A DNA stretch of 64,000 nt, taken from NCBI GenBank assembly GCA_020632755.1, contig JACKEY010000004.1, positions 779,501-843,500 of the forward strand, given 5' to 3'. Both the position numbers and the translations under genes were made by a program. The stretch comes from Alphaproteobacteria bacterium (lineage in GTDB: Bacteria > Myxococcota_A > UBA796 > UBA2385). Below, piece after piece: positions 1-8,460 of the stretch (position 1 is the stretch's first letter; each line of letters begins with the position of its first letter). The notes below the pieces were generated by a model. It saw only the letters and a program-made list of their open reading frames with translations. It ran no database searches and was not told where the DNA came from.

Positions 1-84
1 AGGCGCCAGCGGGTCCACGGAGGGGCCGGGGTCACAGGCCGCCAGCGCAGCCAGGAGAGGGAGGAGGGAGAGGGTCGGGCGCAT
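1..84 (-). CDS. Lipoprotein, N-terminus only (cut by window edge)
   Basis: An ATG at 84 opens a reading frame that runs off the left edge; 28 codons are visible. The protein starts MRPTLSLLPLLAALAAC, a positively charged then hydrophobic signal peptide ending in the lipobox LAAC, so Cys17 is the expected lipid-modified residue. A Shine-Dalgarno AGGAG lies 7 nt before the start. It follows the small membrane protein gene at 158-433 on the same strand after 73 nt and may be the third gene of the sigma-factor operon. Nothing can be said about function from so short a piece. Confidence 0.6.
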   Translation of the reverse strand, partial: MRPTLSLLPLLAALAACDPGPSVDPLAP

Positions 85-157
85 GGGTGCACTCCTGCGG
101 CACGTCCTGGTGCCGGCGAGGGGCCCTCGGAGGAGGGCGGGGTGGGGGAGGACCGAC

Positions 158-433
158 CTAGGTCGGGCACTCCAGGGGCTCGTGATCGACCAGCTCGCAG
201 GTGGGCGGCCAGAGGTCGAGGTCGTCGAGGGTCGCGACGGGATCGGCCGGCCCCGGCGGCACCGGGCGGACGACGATCAGGCTGGCGACGGCGAACAGGA
301 CGGCGGCGGGAAGGACGAAGCCCAGCGCGCGGCGGCGTCGGTGGGCCGCGCGGGCCCGGGCCACCACCCGGCGGACCTGGGCCGGCGACGGGGCGAGCCC
401 GGTGCGCAGGGAGTGGAGCGGATGCTCAGCCAC
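158..433 (-). CDS. Small single-pass membrane protein next to ECF sigma factor
   Basis: This 91-residue protein has an N-terminal cytoplasmic part rich in Arg (residues 20-37), one hydrophobic segment at about 37-57 (ALGFVLPAAVLFAVASLIVV) and a short acidic tail. The start is a GTG that overlaps the end of the sigma factor gene by 8 nt, so the two are almost surely translationally coupled. The position is that of an anti-sigma factor, and the topology (cytoplasmic N-terminus, single TM) fits, but no recognisable anti-sigma zinc-finger (HxxxCxxC) is present and the cytoplasmic part is short. A regulator of the upstream sigma factor is an inference from context only. Confidence 0.7.
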   Translation of the reverse strand: MAEHPLHSLRTGLAPSPAQVRRVVARARAAHRRRRALGFVLPAAVLFAVASLIVVRPVPPGPADPVATLDDLDLWPPTCELVDHEPLECPT

Positions 434-1025
434 CGGGCACCTCCTCGGGGGCCAGCCCGGCGGCCCGCGCGGCGGCGTCGAAGGCGGCCCGGGCAGCCGT
501 CAGGCGGCGGTTCACCGTGCCCTCGGGCAGGCCCAGGTGCTCGGCCAGCTCGGACCGGGTCGCGCCTTCCACGTAGGCCAGCCACAACAGCCGGCGCTGG
601 TCCAGGGGCAGGCGGTCGAGCACCTGCTTCACCGCGCGATCCTGGTCGGTGGGACCGTCCCGCCCGGGCAGCTGGTCCAGCCAGTGATCGGGCTCGCTCG
701 CCCCGGGCAGCCAGCGTCGCACCCACGCGCGTCGCTGCTGGGCCTTCACCACCCGCCAGGTGACCCCCCACAGCCAGCGCCGCACCTCGTCGTCGTCGAC
801 CGCGGCCGGGGGGCGCTCGAACAGCAGGATGAGCACTTCCTGGCAGGCGTCTTCGGGGTGGACCCGGGCGTCGCACAGGGTGTGGCACCAGCGCAGCACG
901 GTGCGCGCCCAGGCCGCCACCGCCGCGTCGGCCTGGCCTTCGGTCGGCACGGCGAGCTCCGGCAGGCAGCGGGCCAGCAGGGCCTGGGCCGGCGAAGGAG
1001 ACAGGGCGGGACTGGTGCGTTCCAT
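426..1025 (-). CDS. ECF-type RNA polymerase sigma factor
   Basis: A 199-residue protein of the usual ECF size. Residues about 45-105 look like sigma region 2 (EDACQEVLILLFERP, then RRWLWGVTWRVVKAQQRR), and residues about 130-185 like region 4 with a helix-turn-helix (RLPLDQRRLLWLAYVEGAT, then SELAEHLGLPEGTVNRRL). It would direct RNA polymerase to a small regulon in response to an envelope or stress signal. ATG at 1025 is chosen because upstream in-frame sequence is antisense to a neighbouring gene and region 2 begins soon after. There is no good Shine-Dalgarno; a CATATT hexamer lies 7 nt before the ATG, so the message may be leaderless. Confidence 0.88.
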   Translation of the reverse strand: MERTSPALSPSPAQALLARCLPELAVPTEGQADAAVAAWARTVLRWCHTLCDARVHPEDACQEVLILLFERPPAAVDDDEVRRWLWGVTWRVVKAQQRRAWVRRWLPGASEPDHWLDQLPGRDGPTDQDRAVKQVLDRLPLDQRRLLWLAYVEGATRSELAEHLGLPEGTVNRRLTAARAAFDAAARAAGLAPEEVPGG

Positions 1026-1138
1026 CACCCCCAATATGCTCGCAACGGCCTGGACCTGATCACGGGCCAGGGGAAGTTCGCGCCCGGCCGCCGAAACGGA
1101 GCCCGTTCGGACCCCTTGGGTCTCGCCAGGAGGACCCC

Positions 1139-1636
1139 ATGACCCAGACCGCCCCCCTGCCCGAGCCCGTCGAGCGCATCCAGATCGCCTTGGCCCCCCT
1201 GGAGTTCGTGCTCGCCCCCGAGCCCCTGCCCGCCGACCTGCCGGCCCTGGGCTGGAGCTTCCGCGACGGACGCATGATCGTCGACCACCTGGTGCTGGTC
1301 GACGGCGAGACCCAGGATCTGCGCCAGGTGCACGCCGCCGCCGTGGAGTGGGCCAACGGTCGGTTCTCGACCCCGCGCGCCATGCGGGTGCGCTGTCCCC
1401 ACGTGCTGACGGTCGGGCTCTACGCGGGCCCGGTGGACCCCGAGCTGGTCGACTGGATCCAGCGGCAGCCGCGGCGCAGCTTCTGGGGCGGCGAGACCCG
1501 CCACGTCGCCGCCCTCTCGGCGGGAGGTGACGTGCACGTACAGCATGCCTTCGGCCGGGTGAACCGCCAGAGCGTCGCGCTGACCGGCCGCGACGAGCTG
1601 CTCGCGGTGGTGGCCCGGGCCTGGCGCGGGGGCTGA
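1139..1636 (+). CDS. Hypothetical protein, 165 aa
   Basis: Soluble protein without signal peptide or membrane segment. It begins with a strong AGGAGG Shine-Dalgarno followed by a C-rich spacer, and base use matches the neighbours. No family is recognised. The sequence is rich in short beta-like stretches (MRVRCPHVLTVGLYAGP, GGDVHVQHAFGRV) and keeps one Cys and several His residues. It is transcribed divergently from the sigma factor at 426-1025, separated by 113 nt, so the two may share a control region, but a role in the sigma circuit is not shown. Confidence 0.75.
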   Translation: MTQTAPLPEPVERIQIALAPLEFVLAPEPLPADLPALGWSFRDGRMIVDHLVLVDGETQDLRQVHAAAVEWANGRFSTPRAMRVRCPHVLTVGLYAGPVDPELVDWIQRQPRRSFWGGETRHVAALSAGGDVHVQHAFGRVNRQSVALTGRDELLAVVARAWRGG

Positions 1637-1703
1637 CCGGGAGCGCGAGCCGCTCGCGGTCGGTGCCGGTTCGCGCGCACCGAACCGCACCCGTGGACTG
1701 CGC

Positions 1704-1709
1704 TATCGT
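1704..1709 (+). promoter_or_regulatory. -10 hexamer TATCGT for leaderless lipoprotein gene
   Basis: TATCGT ends exactly 6 nt before the ATG at 1716, and no Shine-Dalgarno precedes that ATG. This places the expected transcription start at or within a base of the start codon. The same arrangement occurs at four other genes in this window. Confidence 0.45.
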
Positions 1710-1715
1710 CCAGCC

Positions 1716-2720
1716 ATGTCCTTCCTCCTGTCGCTGCTCCTGGCCTGCTCCGGCGCCGAGTACGGCGTCGGCAAGCCCGACCCCTACAACGATGGCGGCT
1801 GGCCCGACCTGGAGGTGCGGATCGACGTCGCCTACCAGGACAGCGTCGGGGGCTCGGCGCCCGGGCGCTGCCAGCTGCAGGTGGCCTTCGTCCCGCTGCA
1901 GACCGAGACCGCGGAGCCCACGGCCGACGCGGACACGGGCCTGGACGAGCCCGCCGAGGAGCCCGACCGGATCGCGTACCCCGAAGAGCCGGGCGCCTGC
2001 GCGTTCAGCGAGGTTCGCCCCTTCCCGGCCGACCCCGGGGGGACCGACGACAACTGGCAGGTGGCGGGAGCGGTGGTCGGCCCCGAGACCGTCTGGCTGG
2101 TCGGCGCCACCCGCGAGTGGGAGCTGCTGCCGGTCGAGGTCGAGGCGGGCGCCTACCCGGACGGTGGGGTGCGCTACGAGCTGCCCGACTGCTCGGCAGA
2201 GGTGTTCCCGTTCGGCGAGGAGCTCGCGCTGGTCGTGCCGGAGGGCGCAGAGAGCGACAGCGAGGACGACCACGTGCTGCCCGAGCTGCGCGTCGAGGGG
2301 GCGGTCGTCGTGGGACCCAGGGTCGGGCTGCTCGCGCCCGCCGCCGACGTCGGGGGGCTGGCCCTGGTGTCCGTCTCCGAAGCCCTCGACGTGGAGTGGA
2401 TGCTCACCGCGGCGGGCTCCGAGCTCGAGGGCGCTCCCGCGGACCCTTCGCTCACCATCCAGGTGAACCACCAGAGCGTCGACACCGACGTGCCGGTGCA
2501 GTGGCTCGTCTGCGCCCCCGATGACCTCGACGCGATGCGGATCCCCGCCGCGAGCCTGGGCGCCCTGACCCCCGACATGGGGTCGGACGAGGCCGAGTGG
2601 CACACCGCCATCGATGTGCACGCCACCATCGCCACGCCCGAGTGGGAGACCCCCTGGGGCCGGCCGGTCCGCGTGCTCGCCACCACCAGCCAGGGGGTGG
2701 GCGTCCAGGTGGTCGAGTGA
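1716..2720 (+). CDS. Predicted lipoprotein, 334 aa
   Basis: Starts MSFLLSLLLAC, a short signal peptide with the lipobox LLAC, so Cys11 is the predicted lipid anchor. The mature part is acidic (runs of D and E around residues 65-85) with no recognisable domain. It overlaps the next gene by a GTGA (start GTG at 2717 inside the stop region), so at least three genes, 1716 to 4972, form one transcription unit: lipoprotein, SGNH-like hydrolase, surface protein. No Shine-Dalgarno is seen; the TATCGT hexamer 6 nt upstream suggests a leaderless mRNA. Confidence 0.82.
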   Translation: MSFLLSLLLACSGAEYGVGKPDPYNDGGWPDLEVRIDVAYQDSVGGSAPGRCQLQVAFVPLQTETAEPTADADTGLDEPAEEPDRIAYPEEPGACAFSEVRPFPADPGGTDDNWQVAGAVVGPETVWLVGATREWELLPVEVEAGAYPDGGVRYELPDCSAEVFPFGEELALVVPEGAESDSEDDHVLPELRVEGAVVVGPRVGLLAPAADVGGLALVSVSEALDVEWMLTAAGSELEGAPADPSLTIQVNHQSVDTDVPVQWLVCAPDDLDAMRIPAASLGALTPDMGSDEAEWHTAIDVHATIATPEWETPWGRPVRVLATTSQGVGVQVVE

Positions 2721-3796
2721 CGGCGGGCCGGTGGCTGGGCCGACTGGGGGTGGCGGCGACCGCGGCAGCGGCCAGCCTGGTCCTGGCCGATCGGTCCCTG
2801 GTCTGGACGGACCGCGACATGGCACAGCTGGCGCCCGTCCTCTACGCCCAGCAGGCCGACGTCGACGCGTACCTCCCGGTCGACGATCCCGTCCTGCGCT
2901 TCCGCCTGCGCGCTTCGTACCGCAGCCCGGAGACGCGCTTTCACCTGAGCACGGACCGCTGGCAGGCGCGCAGCACCGGCCTCCCCCACGCCGACCGGTC
3001 GGCGGGCCCGCGGCTGCTGTGGGTGGGCGCGTCCACCATCTTCGGTGCGCAGGTCGACGACGATCAGACCCTGCCCGCGCGGCTCGAGTCCGACCTTCGC
3101 ACGCGCTGGCGCTCCGACGCCGAGGTCTTCAACCTGGGCCACTCCGGCTACAGCGTCGCCCAGATCGCCCGACTCGCCCGGCTCGCCCTGGACGAGATCC
3201 CCGATGTCGACGGCGTCTTCGTCACCCTCACGAACCGTGGCCCCTCACCGTGGCTGCGGCCGGAGGACCTCCCTCCGGACCAGCTTCGGACGATGCTGCA
3301 GTCGGAGCCGCTCCTCTGGCTCGAGGTCGACCCGACCCCACCGCAGCTTCCCCTGGTGGGGCCCCGCGCCAGGGACCGTCTGCACTGGGCGCTGCTGCGC
3401 AACAGCGGTGCCTACCGGATGCTGCGAGCGGTCGCGCTGGGTCGGTCGGCGCGGCAACGGACGCCCAGTCGGTGGAGCCAGGCGCTCGACGCGCGCGAGC
3501 TCGCCGCCCTGGCCGAGCACGCTGCGGCGCTCGACGTACCGGTGCTGTTCGTCCACTACCCGGCCGCTCCCCACACGCCCCCCCTGGACCATGTCGAGCA
3601 CCCGTCCGTCAGCCTCGAGCGAGAGGGACTGTCGGACGCGGCGCGCGATCCGCACCCGCCGGCCGACCACCTCGCGCAGCACGCCTCGGCCCTGGGGGCG
3701 CTGCTCGAGGCCCGGGGCATCCTGGGCCCGGATGGCCACCTGGACCTGACCGGGGCGGACGGGGCGGACGGGGCGTCGGCCCCGCTGCCGCCGTGA
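2717..3796 (+). CDS. SGNH/GDSL-hydrolase-like protein with N-terminal anchor
   Basis: A 359-residue protein starting at GTG 2717, which overlaps the previous stop (GTGA). Residues 6-24 form a signal anchor or signal peptide (LGRLGVAATAAAASLVLA). Block I of the SGNH fold is visible as GASTIFG with the nucleophile Ser, followed by the usual NLGHSGYSV stretch (block II Gly) and VFVTLTNRG near block III. Near the C-terminus DPHPPADHLAQHASAL could supply the Asp-x-x-His pair. Such enzymes hydrolyse or transfer acyl groups on lipids or polysaccharides; the substrate cannot be told. It is followed by another GTGA overlap at 3793. Confidence 0.7.
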   Translation: MTAGRWLGRLGVAATAAAASLVLADRSLVWTDRDMAQLAPVLYAQQADVDAYLPVDDPVLRFRLRASYRSPETRFHLSTDRWQARSTGLPHADRSAGPRLLWVGASTIFGAQVDDDQTLPARLESDLRTRWRSDAEVFNLGHSGYSVAQIARLARLALDEIPDVDGVFVTLTNRGPSPWLRPEDLPPDQLRTMLQSEPLLWLEVDPTPPQLPLVGPRARDRLHWALLRNSGAYRMLRAVALGRSARQRTPSRWSQALDARELAALAEHAAALDVPVLFVHYPAAPHTPPLDHVEHPSVSLEREGLSDAARDPHPPADHLAQHASALGALLEARGILGPDGHLDLTGADGADGASAPLPP

Positions 3797-4972
3797 GCGC
3801 AGACCTGCGCTGCGCGTGGACCCTCGTCGCCGTGGCGGTGGCCGGGGTGCTCGTCGCGCTGTCGCTGCTGGGCGGGCTGCTGTGGAGGGACCCGCTGGTG
3901 CAGGAGGTCGCCCACGTGCACGGCGCGGCGCCGCCACCGGTGCCCGGGCCCGCGCGGGACACCCTCGCGCGCTCGGAGGCGCAGGCCGAAGACGAGACCT
4001 CCGAGGTGACCGTCGAGGTGGTGGACTTCGCGGGGGGAGGGGATCGAGGGAGTGGAGCTGTGGTTCATGGAGGGGGATGCGTCCCCCCGCCAGGTCGGGA
4101 GCACCGATGCGGACGGGCGGCTCCGCGCAGACGCCGCCGGTCCGATGCTGGCCCTGGAGCTGCACCGGGGCGGGGTCCGGGAGCCGATCTCGCGCAACCA
4201 CCCGCTCACCGGGGACCCCGTGCAGCTGCACTTCCGGCTGGCCCGGCTGTGTCCGGGGCCCGTGCGCGTCGTGGTCGACGGAGCCACCGACGACATGAAG
4301 CTGGTCGACTGGTCGGGCGACACCCGCATTGCGGTGCAGGACGGCGACGAGGTCCACCTCCCCCGACGGCGCTGCCGCACCGAGCACCTCGCCCTCGCGA
4401 GGCCCCTGCAGGCGCTCACCGATGTCGCCTTCTCCGTCGACGACGACGCGCTCGTCGAGGTGCACTTCCCGGCCTCCTCCCCGCCCACCCCTCGCCCGCA
4501 GCACCGCTTCTCCCTCACCCTGGACTGCACCGACTGCCCCGAGCTCGTGACCGGCTGCGAGGGCCAGGGCACGGACTGGCAGTGCACCTGCAAGGGCGCC
4601 TGCACGCCGACCGGCAAGTGGCCCGAGAGCCTGTTCGACTGGCGCTATCTGCACCGGCCCCTGATCCACGTCGAGCCCGGCGACGACGACGTCTTCGTGG
4701 CCCTGCCCGACACCACGGCCGACATCGTCGGCCACTGGACCGGGCCCGTGCCCTGCGCGGTGGTCGCCCGCGACGAGGCCCGCGGGGTCGAGGTGGAGGG
4801 CCTGTGCCTGTCGGACGGCAGCTTCTTCGTCGCCGACCTGTTCGTCGGCGCCTGGACCGTCACCGTGGCCTGGGACGACGCCATGTACGGCGAAGCCGAC
4901 CCGGCGCTCACCGCGACGCGGACCGTGGAGCTGGCGGGCGAGGTCGACCTGGGCGAGGTCGGCCCCGGCTGA
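3793..4972 (+). CDS. Frameshifted membrane-anchored surface protein
   Basis: Opens at GTG 3793 (GTGA overlap with the SGNH gene) with a membrane anchor (WTLVAVAVAGVLVALSLLGG) and runs in frame to about 4030, reading SEVTVEVVDFAG. Real-looking coding sequence then continues in the next frame to the stop at 4972. A run of six G at 4032-4037 marks the break: removing one G joins the halves as VEVVDFAGEGIEGVELWF, which resembles a carboxypeptidase-regulatory-type beta domain. The distal part has Cys-rich motifs (LDCTDC, CTCKGAC) and beta-rich segments. Either an assembly error, a decayed gene or frameshifting at the G run; as written the N- and C-terminal parts are separate. Confidence 0.68.
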
Positions 4973-5758
4973 CTAGGCCGCTTCTTCTTGCTCGGCGCCG
5001 CCGCCGCGCAAACGCCAGACCACCAGGAAGGCGATGACCAGCACGCCGCAGACGACGCTGGCCAGCTGGGGGTGGATCTGGGCGGCTTCTTCGGCCGGCT
5101 TGTCCAGGCCCAGCAGCTCCTGGGCGCGGCCGATGGCCAGGCTGATCCGGCCCATCACGGTGTAGCCGAAGCTGGCGCCGAAGCTGAGCATCAGCACCAG
5201 CACGCCGAACCGCGAGATGCCGCGCATGGTCGGGCCCTGGCGGGCGCTGAAGTAGAAGTGCAGCAGGCAGGCGGACAGGCCGACCACCAGGAAGATGCCG
5301 CTGAACACGCCGGCGCCGTCGGCCGACCAGTCCCAGATGCCGTGATCCCGCCACAGCTCGGCCAGGTTCGGCATGGACTGGGCGACCTGGGTCATCAGGT
5401 TGCCGTTGGCTTCACCCGTCAGCTTCACGCCGGCGTAGGCCGCGACGATGAAGGCGATCGGGATGCGGGCCAGCCAGCCGAGCTTCTTGCTGGCCAGGCG
5501 GGCGAACAGCATCGCGCACATCACCAGCGGCACGACGCTCAGCACGTTGCCGGCGGCCAGCTTGTCGATCAGGTTCGGCCGGACCACGCCGTAGTACATC
5601 TCGGTCATCGAGATGCCGATCGAGATGCCCAGGAACAGGTGCTCGGCCAGCTTGTAGACCGGGTTGTCGGCGTAGAGGAAGCTGAAGATGCCCAGCGTGA
5701 GCGCGATGCTGACCCACGCGCCGGCGATGTCCAGGCTGGAGAGGACGGACGGTTCCAC
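4973..5758 (-). CDS. Polytopic membrane protein, last gene of MutL-ATPase operon
   Basis: A 261-residue integral membrane protein with about seven hydrophobic segments (for instance VSIALTLGIFSFLYA, VLSVVPLVMCAMLFARL, IPIAFIVAAYAGVKL, GVFSGIFLVVGLSACLLHFYF, VVCGVLVIAFLVVWRL) and an acidic C-terminus. Its GTG start directly abuts the stop of the previous gene. No characterised family is recognised. Being the last of seven tightly packed genes headed by a small protein and a MutL-type ATPase, it is probably a subunit of a membrane complex with the products of 5759-8460. Confidence 0.85.
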   Translation of the reverse strand: MEPSVLSSLDIAGAWVSIALTLGIFSFLYADNPVYKLAEHLFLGISIGISMTEMYYGVVRPNLIDKLAAGNVLSVVPLVMCAMLFARLASKKLGWLARIPIAFIVAAYAGVKLTGEANGNLMTQVAQSMPNLAELWRDHGIWDWSADGAGVFSGIFLVVGLSACLLHFYFSARQGPTMRGISRFGVLVLMLSFGASFGYTVMGRISLAIGRAQELLGLDKPAEEAAQIHPQLASVVCGVLVIAFLVVWRLRGGGAEQEEAA

Positions 5759-6607
5759 TCAGTCCTCCAGCCGGCGGGTGAGGAAGAAGGCGATGTTGCC
5801 CAGCACGATGAGCCCGATGATGTAGAGGTGGCCCAGGTTGAGCACGTTGATGGCCTGGCTGGCCAGCAGGCGCACGCCGTCGGGGGGACCGTCCGGGTAG
5901 ACCAGCTTCTCGTACTGGGCGCTGCCGGGCATGCCGCCGGCCAGGCCCGTGAGCTGGCCGGCCTTGTAGAACGGGATGTAGTCGGGGGCCGACACGGCGG
6001 TGCAGGCGCTGGCGATCTTCAGGTTGTACTGGCCCTGGATCTGCAGCACGTACTCGCGGGTGCCCGGGAAGCCCGCGCTCACGTTGATGAGCAGCGGGAA
6101 GTCCTTGGCCTGCTTGAAGCCCTTCATGATGGGCAGCTCTTCGGTCGGCGTGCCCTTGCTGTCGGTCGGGAAGGTCTTCGGGATGTTCTCGCCGATCGCC
6201 TTGATCGCCAGTTCCTTGCCGGGCTTGTAGCCCAGGAAGACGTAGTCCTTGCCGTAGACCTTGCCGTGCCGCGCGGCGACCTCGTCCAGGATGGGCACGA
6301 CCAGCGGGGGCGCGAACTCCCACAGGCTGACCATCACGACGTTGACGTCCTGGCGGAACAGGTGCTCGAGGTTGGCCCGGTAGAAGGGCTCGAGCTCGGG
6401 GCGGCTGGCCGGGTCGAAGTCCGCGCTGATCAACACGGTGTCGCCGGGTTCGAGCGCCTCGACGCTGTCGTAGAGGGCCTGGACGCGCTCGTCGACCTTG
6501 AAGCCGAAGTTGATCGGGAAGACCAGCGGCAGCAGGATCGACAGGCCCATGCCCAGGAAGATCCACCGGCGATCCATGTGCTGGAAGCGCAGCAGGAGCT
6601 TGAGCAT
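5759..6607 (-). CDS. Membrane protein with large extracytoplasmic domain (MutL-ATPase operon)
   Basis: A 282-residue protein with a hydrophobic segment near the N-terminus (WIFLGMGLSILLPLVF, about 14-30), a domain of roughly 215 residues, and a second TM close to the C-terminus (LYIIGLIVLGNIAFFLTRR). The middle domain contains alternating beta/alpha segments (TVLISADFDP, DVNVVMVSLWEFAPP, FPLLINVSAGFPG) somewhat like ABC-transporter auxiliary (GldG-like) domains; this likeness is weak. TGATG overlap with the preceding gene shows tight coupling. Probably an accessory subunit of the membrane complex. Confidence 0.85.
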   Translation of the reverse strand: MLKLLLRFQHMDRRWIFLGMGLSILLPLVFPINFGFKVDERVQALYDSVEALEPGDTVLISADFDPASRPELEPFYRANLEHLFRQDVNVVMVSLWEFAPPLVVPILDEVAARHGKVYGKDYVFLGYKPGKELAIKAIGENIPKTFPTDSKGTPTEELPIMKGFKQAKDFPLLINVSAGFPGTREYVLQIQGQYNLKIASACTAVSAPDYIPFYKAGQLTGLAGGMPGSAQYEKLVYPDGPPDGVRLLASQAINVLNLGHLYIIGLIVLGNIAFFLTRRLED

Positions 6608-7242
6608 CAGTCGGCTCCCAGGTGCGAGCGCTCGAGGCCCAGGATGACGCGCAGGCCCGTGGCCACGGCCCCCAGGGCGGCGCCGATGAAGATGGCCCGC
6701 CGCGCCGCGATGTTCGGCACGTCCATGATCCAGTTCATGAACCGCGGCAGGTAGTCGCCGATGACCGGCAGGGACTCACCGGCCGGGACCCGGGCGACCA
6801 TGACGATGATGGCCGCGCCGAGCAGCAGGGCGGCTTCCAGGTTGCGGGCCTTGAAGGCCCGGAAGGCCGCGCTCGCGATGTAGAAGGCCAGGAGCGCGAA
6901 CATCGTCGCGTTGAGCGGCACGAAGGTGTAGTCGTAGACCCACTTGTAGACGCTCGGCCCGTCGCGGTGCTCGCCGGCGGTGAAGCCGGCGACCAGCGTG
7001 ACCGCCAGGGCGATGAGCATGACGAGCTTGTAGCCCCAGTCCCGCTCGCGCTTGAGCACCTTGGGCAGGTTGACCTGGATCAGGTTGATGAGCCCGAGCA
7101 CGAAGGCGGCGGCGGCCAGGATGACGCCCCACTCCAGGAACTCGGCGGTCCAGATCCGGTAGCGGTAGTGGGGGATGAAGTACTCCCCCACCATGAACAG
7201 TCCGACCAGGAAGGTCAGGATGAGCGGCACGGTGCGCTTCAT
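6607..7242 (-). CDS. Polytopic membrane protein (MutL-ATPase operon)
   Basis: A 211-residue protein with about six hydrophobic segments (LILTFLVGLFMVGEYF, GVILAAAAFVLGLINLIQV, LVMLIALAVTLVAGFTAG, TMFALLAFYIASAAFRAF, AALLLGAAIIVMVARV, AIFIGAALGAVATGLRVI). A GAGGAGGG Shine-Dalgarno lies just before the ATG. It sits 9 nt after the DUF6754-like gene and its stop overlaps the next start by one base (TGATG). No characterised family is recognised. Confidence 0.85.
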   Translation of the reverse strand: MKRTVPLILTFLVGLFMVGEYFIPHYRYRIWTAEFLEWGVILAAAAFVLGLINLIQVNLPKVLKRERDWGYKLVMLIALAVTLVAGFTAGEHRDGPSVYKWVYDYTFVPLNATMFALLAFYIASAAFRAFKARNLEAALLLGAAIIVMVARVPAGESLPVIGDYLPRFMNWIMDVPNIAARRAIFIGAALGAVATGLRVILGLERSHLGAD

Positions 7243-7251
7243 GGACCCTCC

Positions 7252-8460
7252 TCAGCCCGAGATGGTGAACAGCTCGATGAAGAACGAGCTGCCGAAGGAT
7301 GCGGCGATCGTCCCGACCACCAGCATGACGACGACGAAGACCTTGACGTAGTCGCTCGCCTTGAGCGAGCTGACCAGCCGGGGGTCCTTGGACAGGTAGG
7401 CGGACACGGCGAAGAGCTCTTCGCCGATCAGCGTGTAGTCGCAGGCCGCCACGAAGAAGGGCAGCTGCGTGGCTTCGGCCGTGCCGGCGATCTGCACGGA
7501 GCGGTTGACGTAGCCGGTCTCGGCCAGGATCAGGCTCTCGGCGAAGAAGCGGCCCAGGAAGATGTGGGTCGCCGGCTTCTCGCGCAGGATGATGCCGTTG
7601 GTGCCCGCCGTGAACGCGAACTGTTCACTGCTGATGAACCGAACGTTCTTGGGGTTGTAGGCGTCGGGGTAGCCGGCCAGCATGTAGCCGCTGCCGACGA
7701 CCTCGTCGGCGACCTCGCGCACGATGGGGATGCAGCAGGACACGACGATGTCGGACTGGTACTCGGCGACCTTGCGGCTGATCTGCCCCAGGATGAGCAT
7801 CGAGGCGATGGTCTGGATGTCCTGCAGCTCGTCGATGCCCGGCACGTAGAGCACGGGCTTGCCCATCTCGGTGGCCCGGCCGATGCCTTCTTCGATCGCG
7901 TCGATGCCGGGCATGCGGCGGATGAACATCTCGTGGCCCTTGCGGGCCCGGTCGGTGAACCACAGCATCAGGCCGCCGACGCTGACGATGAGCGCCAGCA
8001 GCAGCAGATAGCCCGGGCTGGCGCTCAGCCAGCTGGCGACCGGCGTGCCCTGGACCGCGGCCGTCGCGGGCTGCCCGGCGAGCAGCGCGGCCACGTAGGC
8101 CTGCTCGGCGGCTGCGGCGTCGTCGCCGTCCGCTTCCGGGGGCGGGGCGGTGTCTTCGTCCAGGCTGACCAGCCGGTACCAGTAGTGGGCGGCGGGCGGC
8201 GTCTTGGTGGGGTCGGTGGTGACCTTGTCCTGGTGCTCGGCCTTGGTGCCCGGCCAGGGGCCGGCGGCGACGTGCCAGGGCCCAGCCTCGCCCTGGTCCG
8301 AGCGGAGCAGGATCAGGCTGTGGGCGTCGTCCGGCGCGGTCCACGACAGCGACAGGGTCAGGCCGTCGCTGTAGGCGGGGGTCTCGACCGAGAGGCCCGT
8401 GGCGGGCGTCGCGGCCAGGACGGGGGCGAGGAGCGCGGCGAAGAGGATGAGCAGGTTCAT
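7252..8460 (-). CDS. DUF6754-like membrane protein (MutL-ATPase operon)
   Basis: A 402-residue protein. Residues 1-17 are a signal peptide or first TM (MNLLILFAALLAPVLAA), followed by a periplasmic fibronectin-like segment to about residue 105 (SLSWTAPDDAHSLILLRSD), a TM at about 140-160 (LLLLALIVSVGGLMLWF), a well-conserved-looking cytoplasmic domain of about 200 residues (GKPVLYVPGIDELQDIQT, SCCIPIVREVADEV, IFLGRFFAESLILAETG) and a last TM (VFVVVMLVVGTIAASFG). The cytoplasmic part matches my recollection of the DUF6754 family, which often accompanies MutL-type ATPases. It overlaps the preceding gene by ATGA. Confidence 0.85.
   Translation of the reverse strand: MNLLILFAALLAPVLAATPATGLSVETPAYSDGLTLSLSWTAPDDAHSLILLRSDQGEAGPWHVAAGPWPGTKAEHQDKVTTDPTKTPPAAHYWYRLVSLDEDTAPPPEADGDDAAAAEQAYVAALLAGQPATAAVQGTPVASWLSASPGYLLLLALIVSVGGLMLWFTDRARKGHEMFIRRMPGIDAIEEGIGRATEMGKPVLYVPGIDELQDIQTIASMLILGQISRKVAEYQSDIVVSCCIPIVREVADEVVGSGYMLAGYPDAYNPKNVRFISSEQFAFTAGTNGIILREKPATHIFLGRFFAESLILAETGYVNRSVQIAGTAEATQLPFFVAACDYTLIGEELFAVSAYLSKDPRLVSSLKASDYVKVFVVVMLVVGTIAASFGSSFFIELFTISG

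Noticed and set aside
158..433. Canonical zinc-binding anti-sigma factor
   Set aside because: No HxxxCxxC motif and the cytoplasmic part is too short; only position and the single TM suggest the role.
3793..4972. Selenocysteine or stop-codon recoding to explain the split gene
   Set aside because: The break is a change of frame at a G run, not an in-frame TGA.
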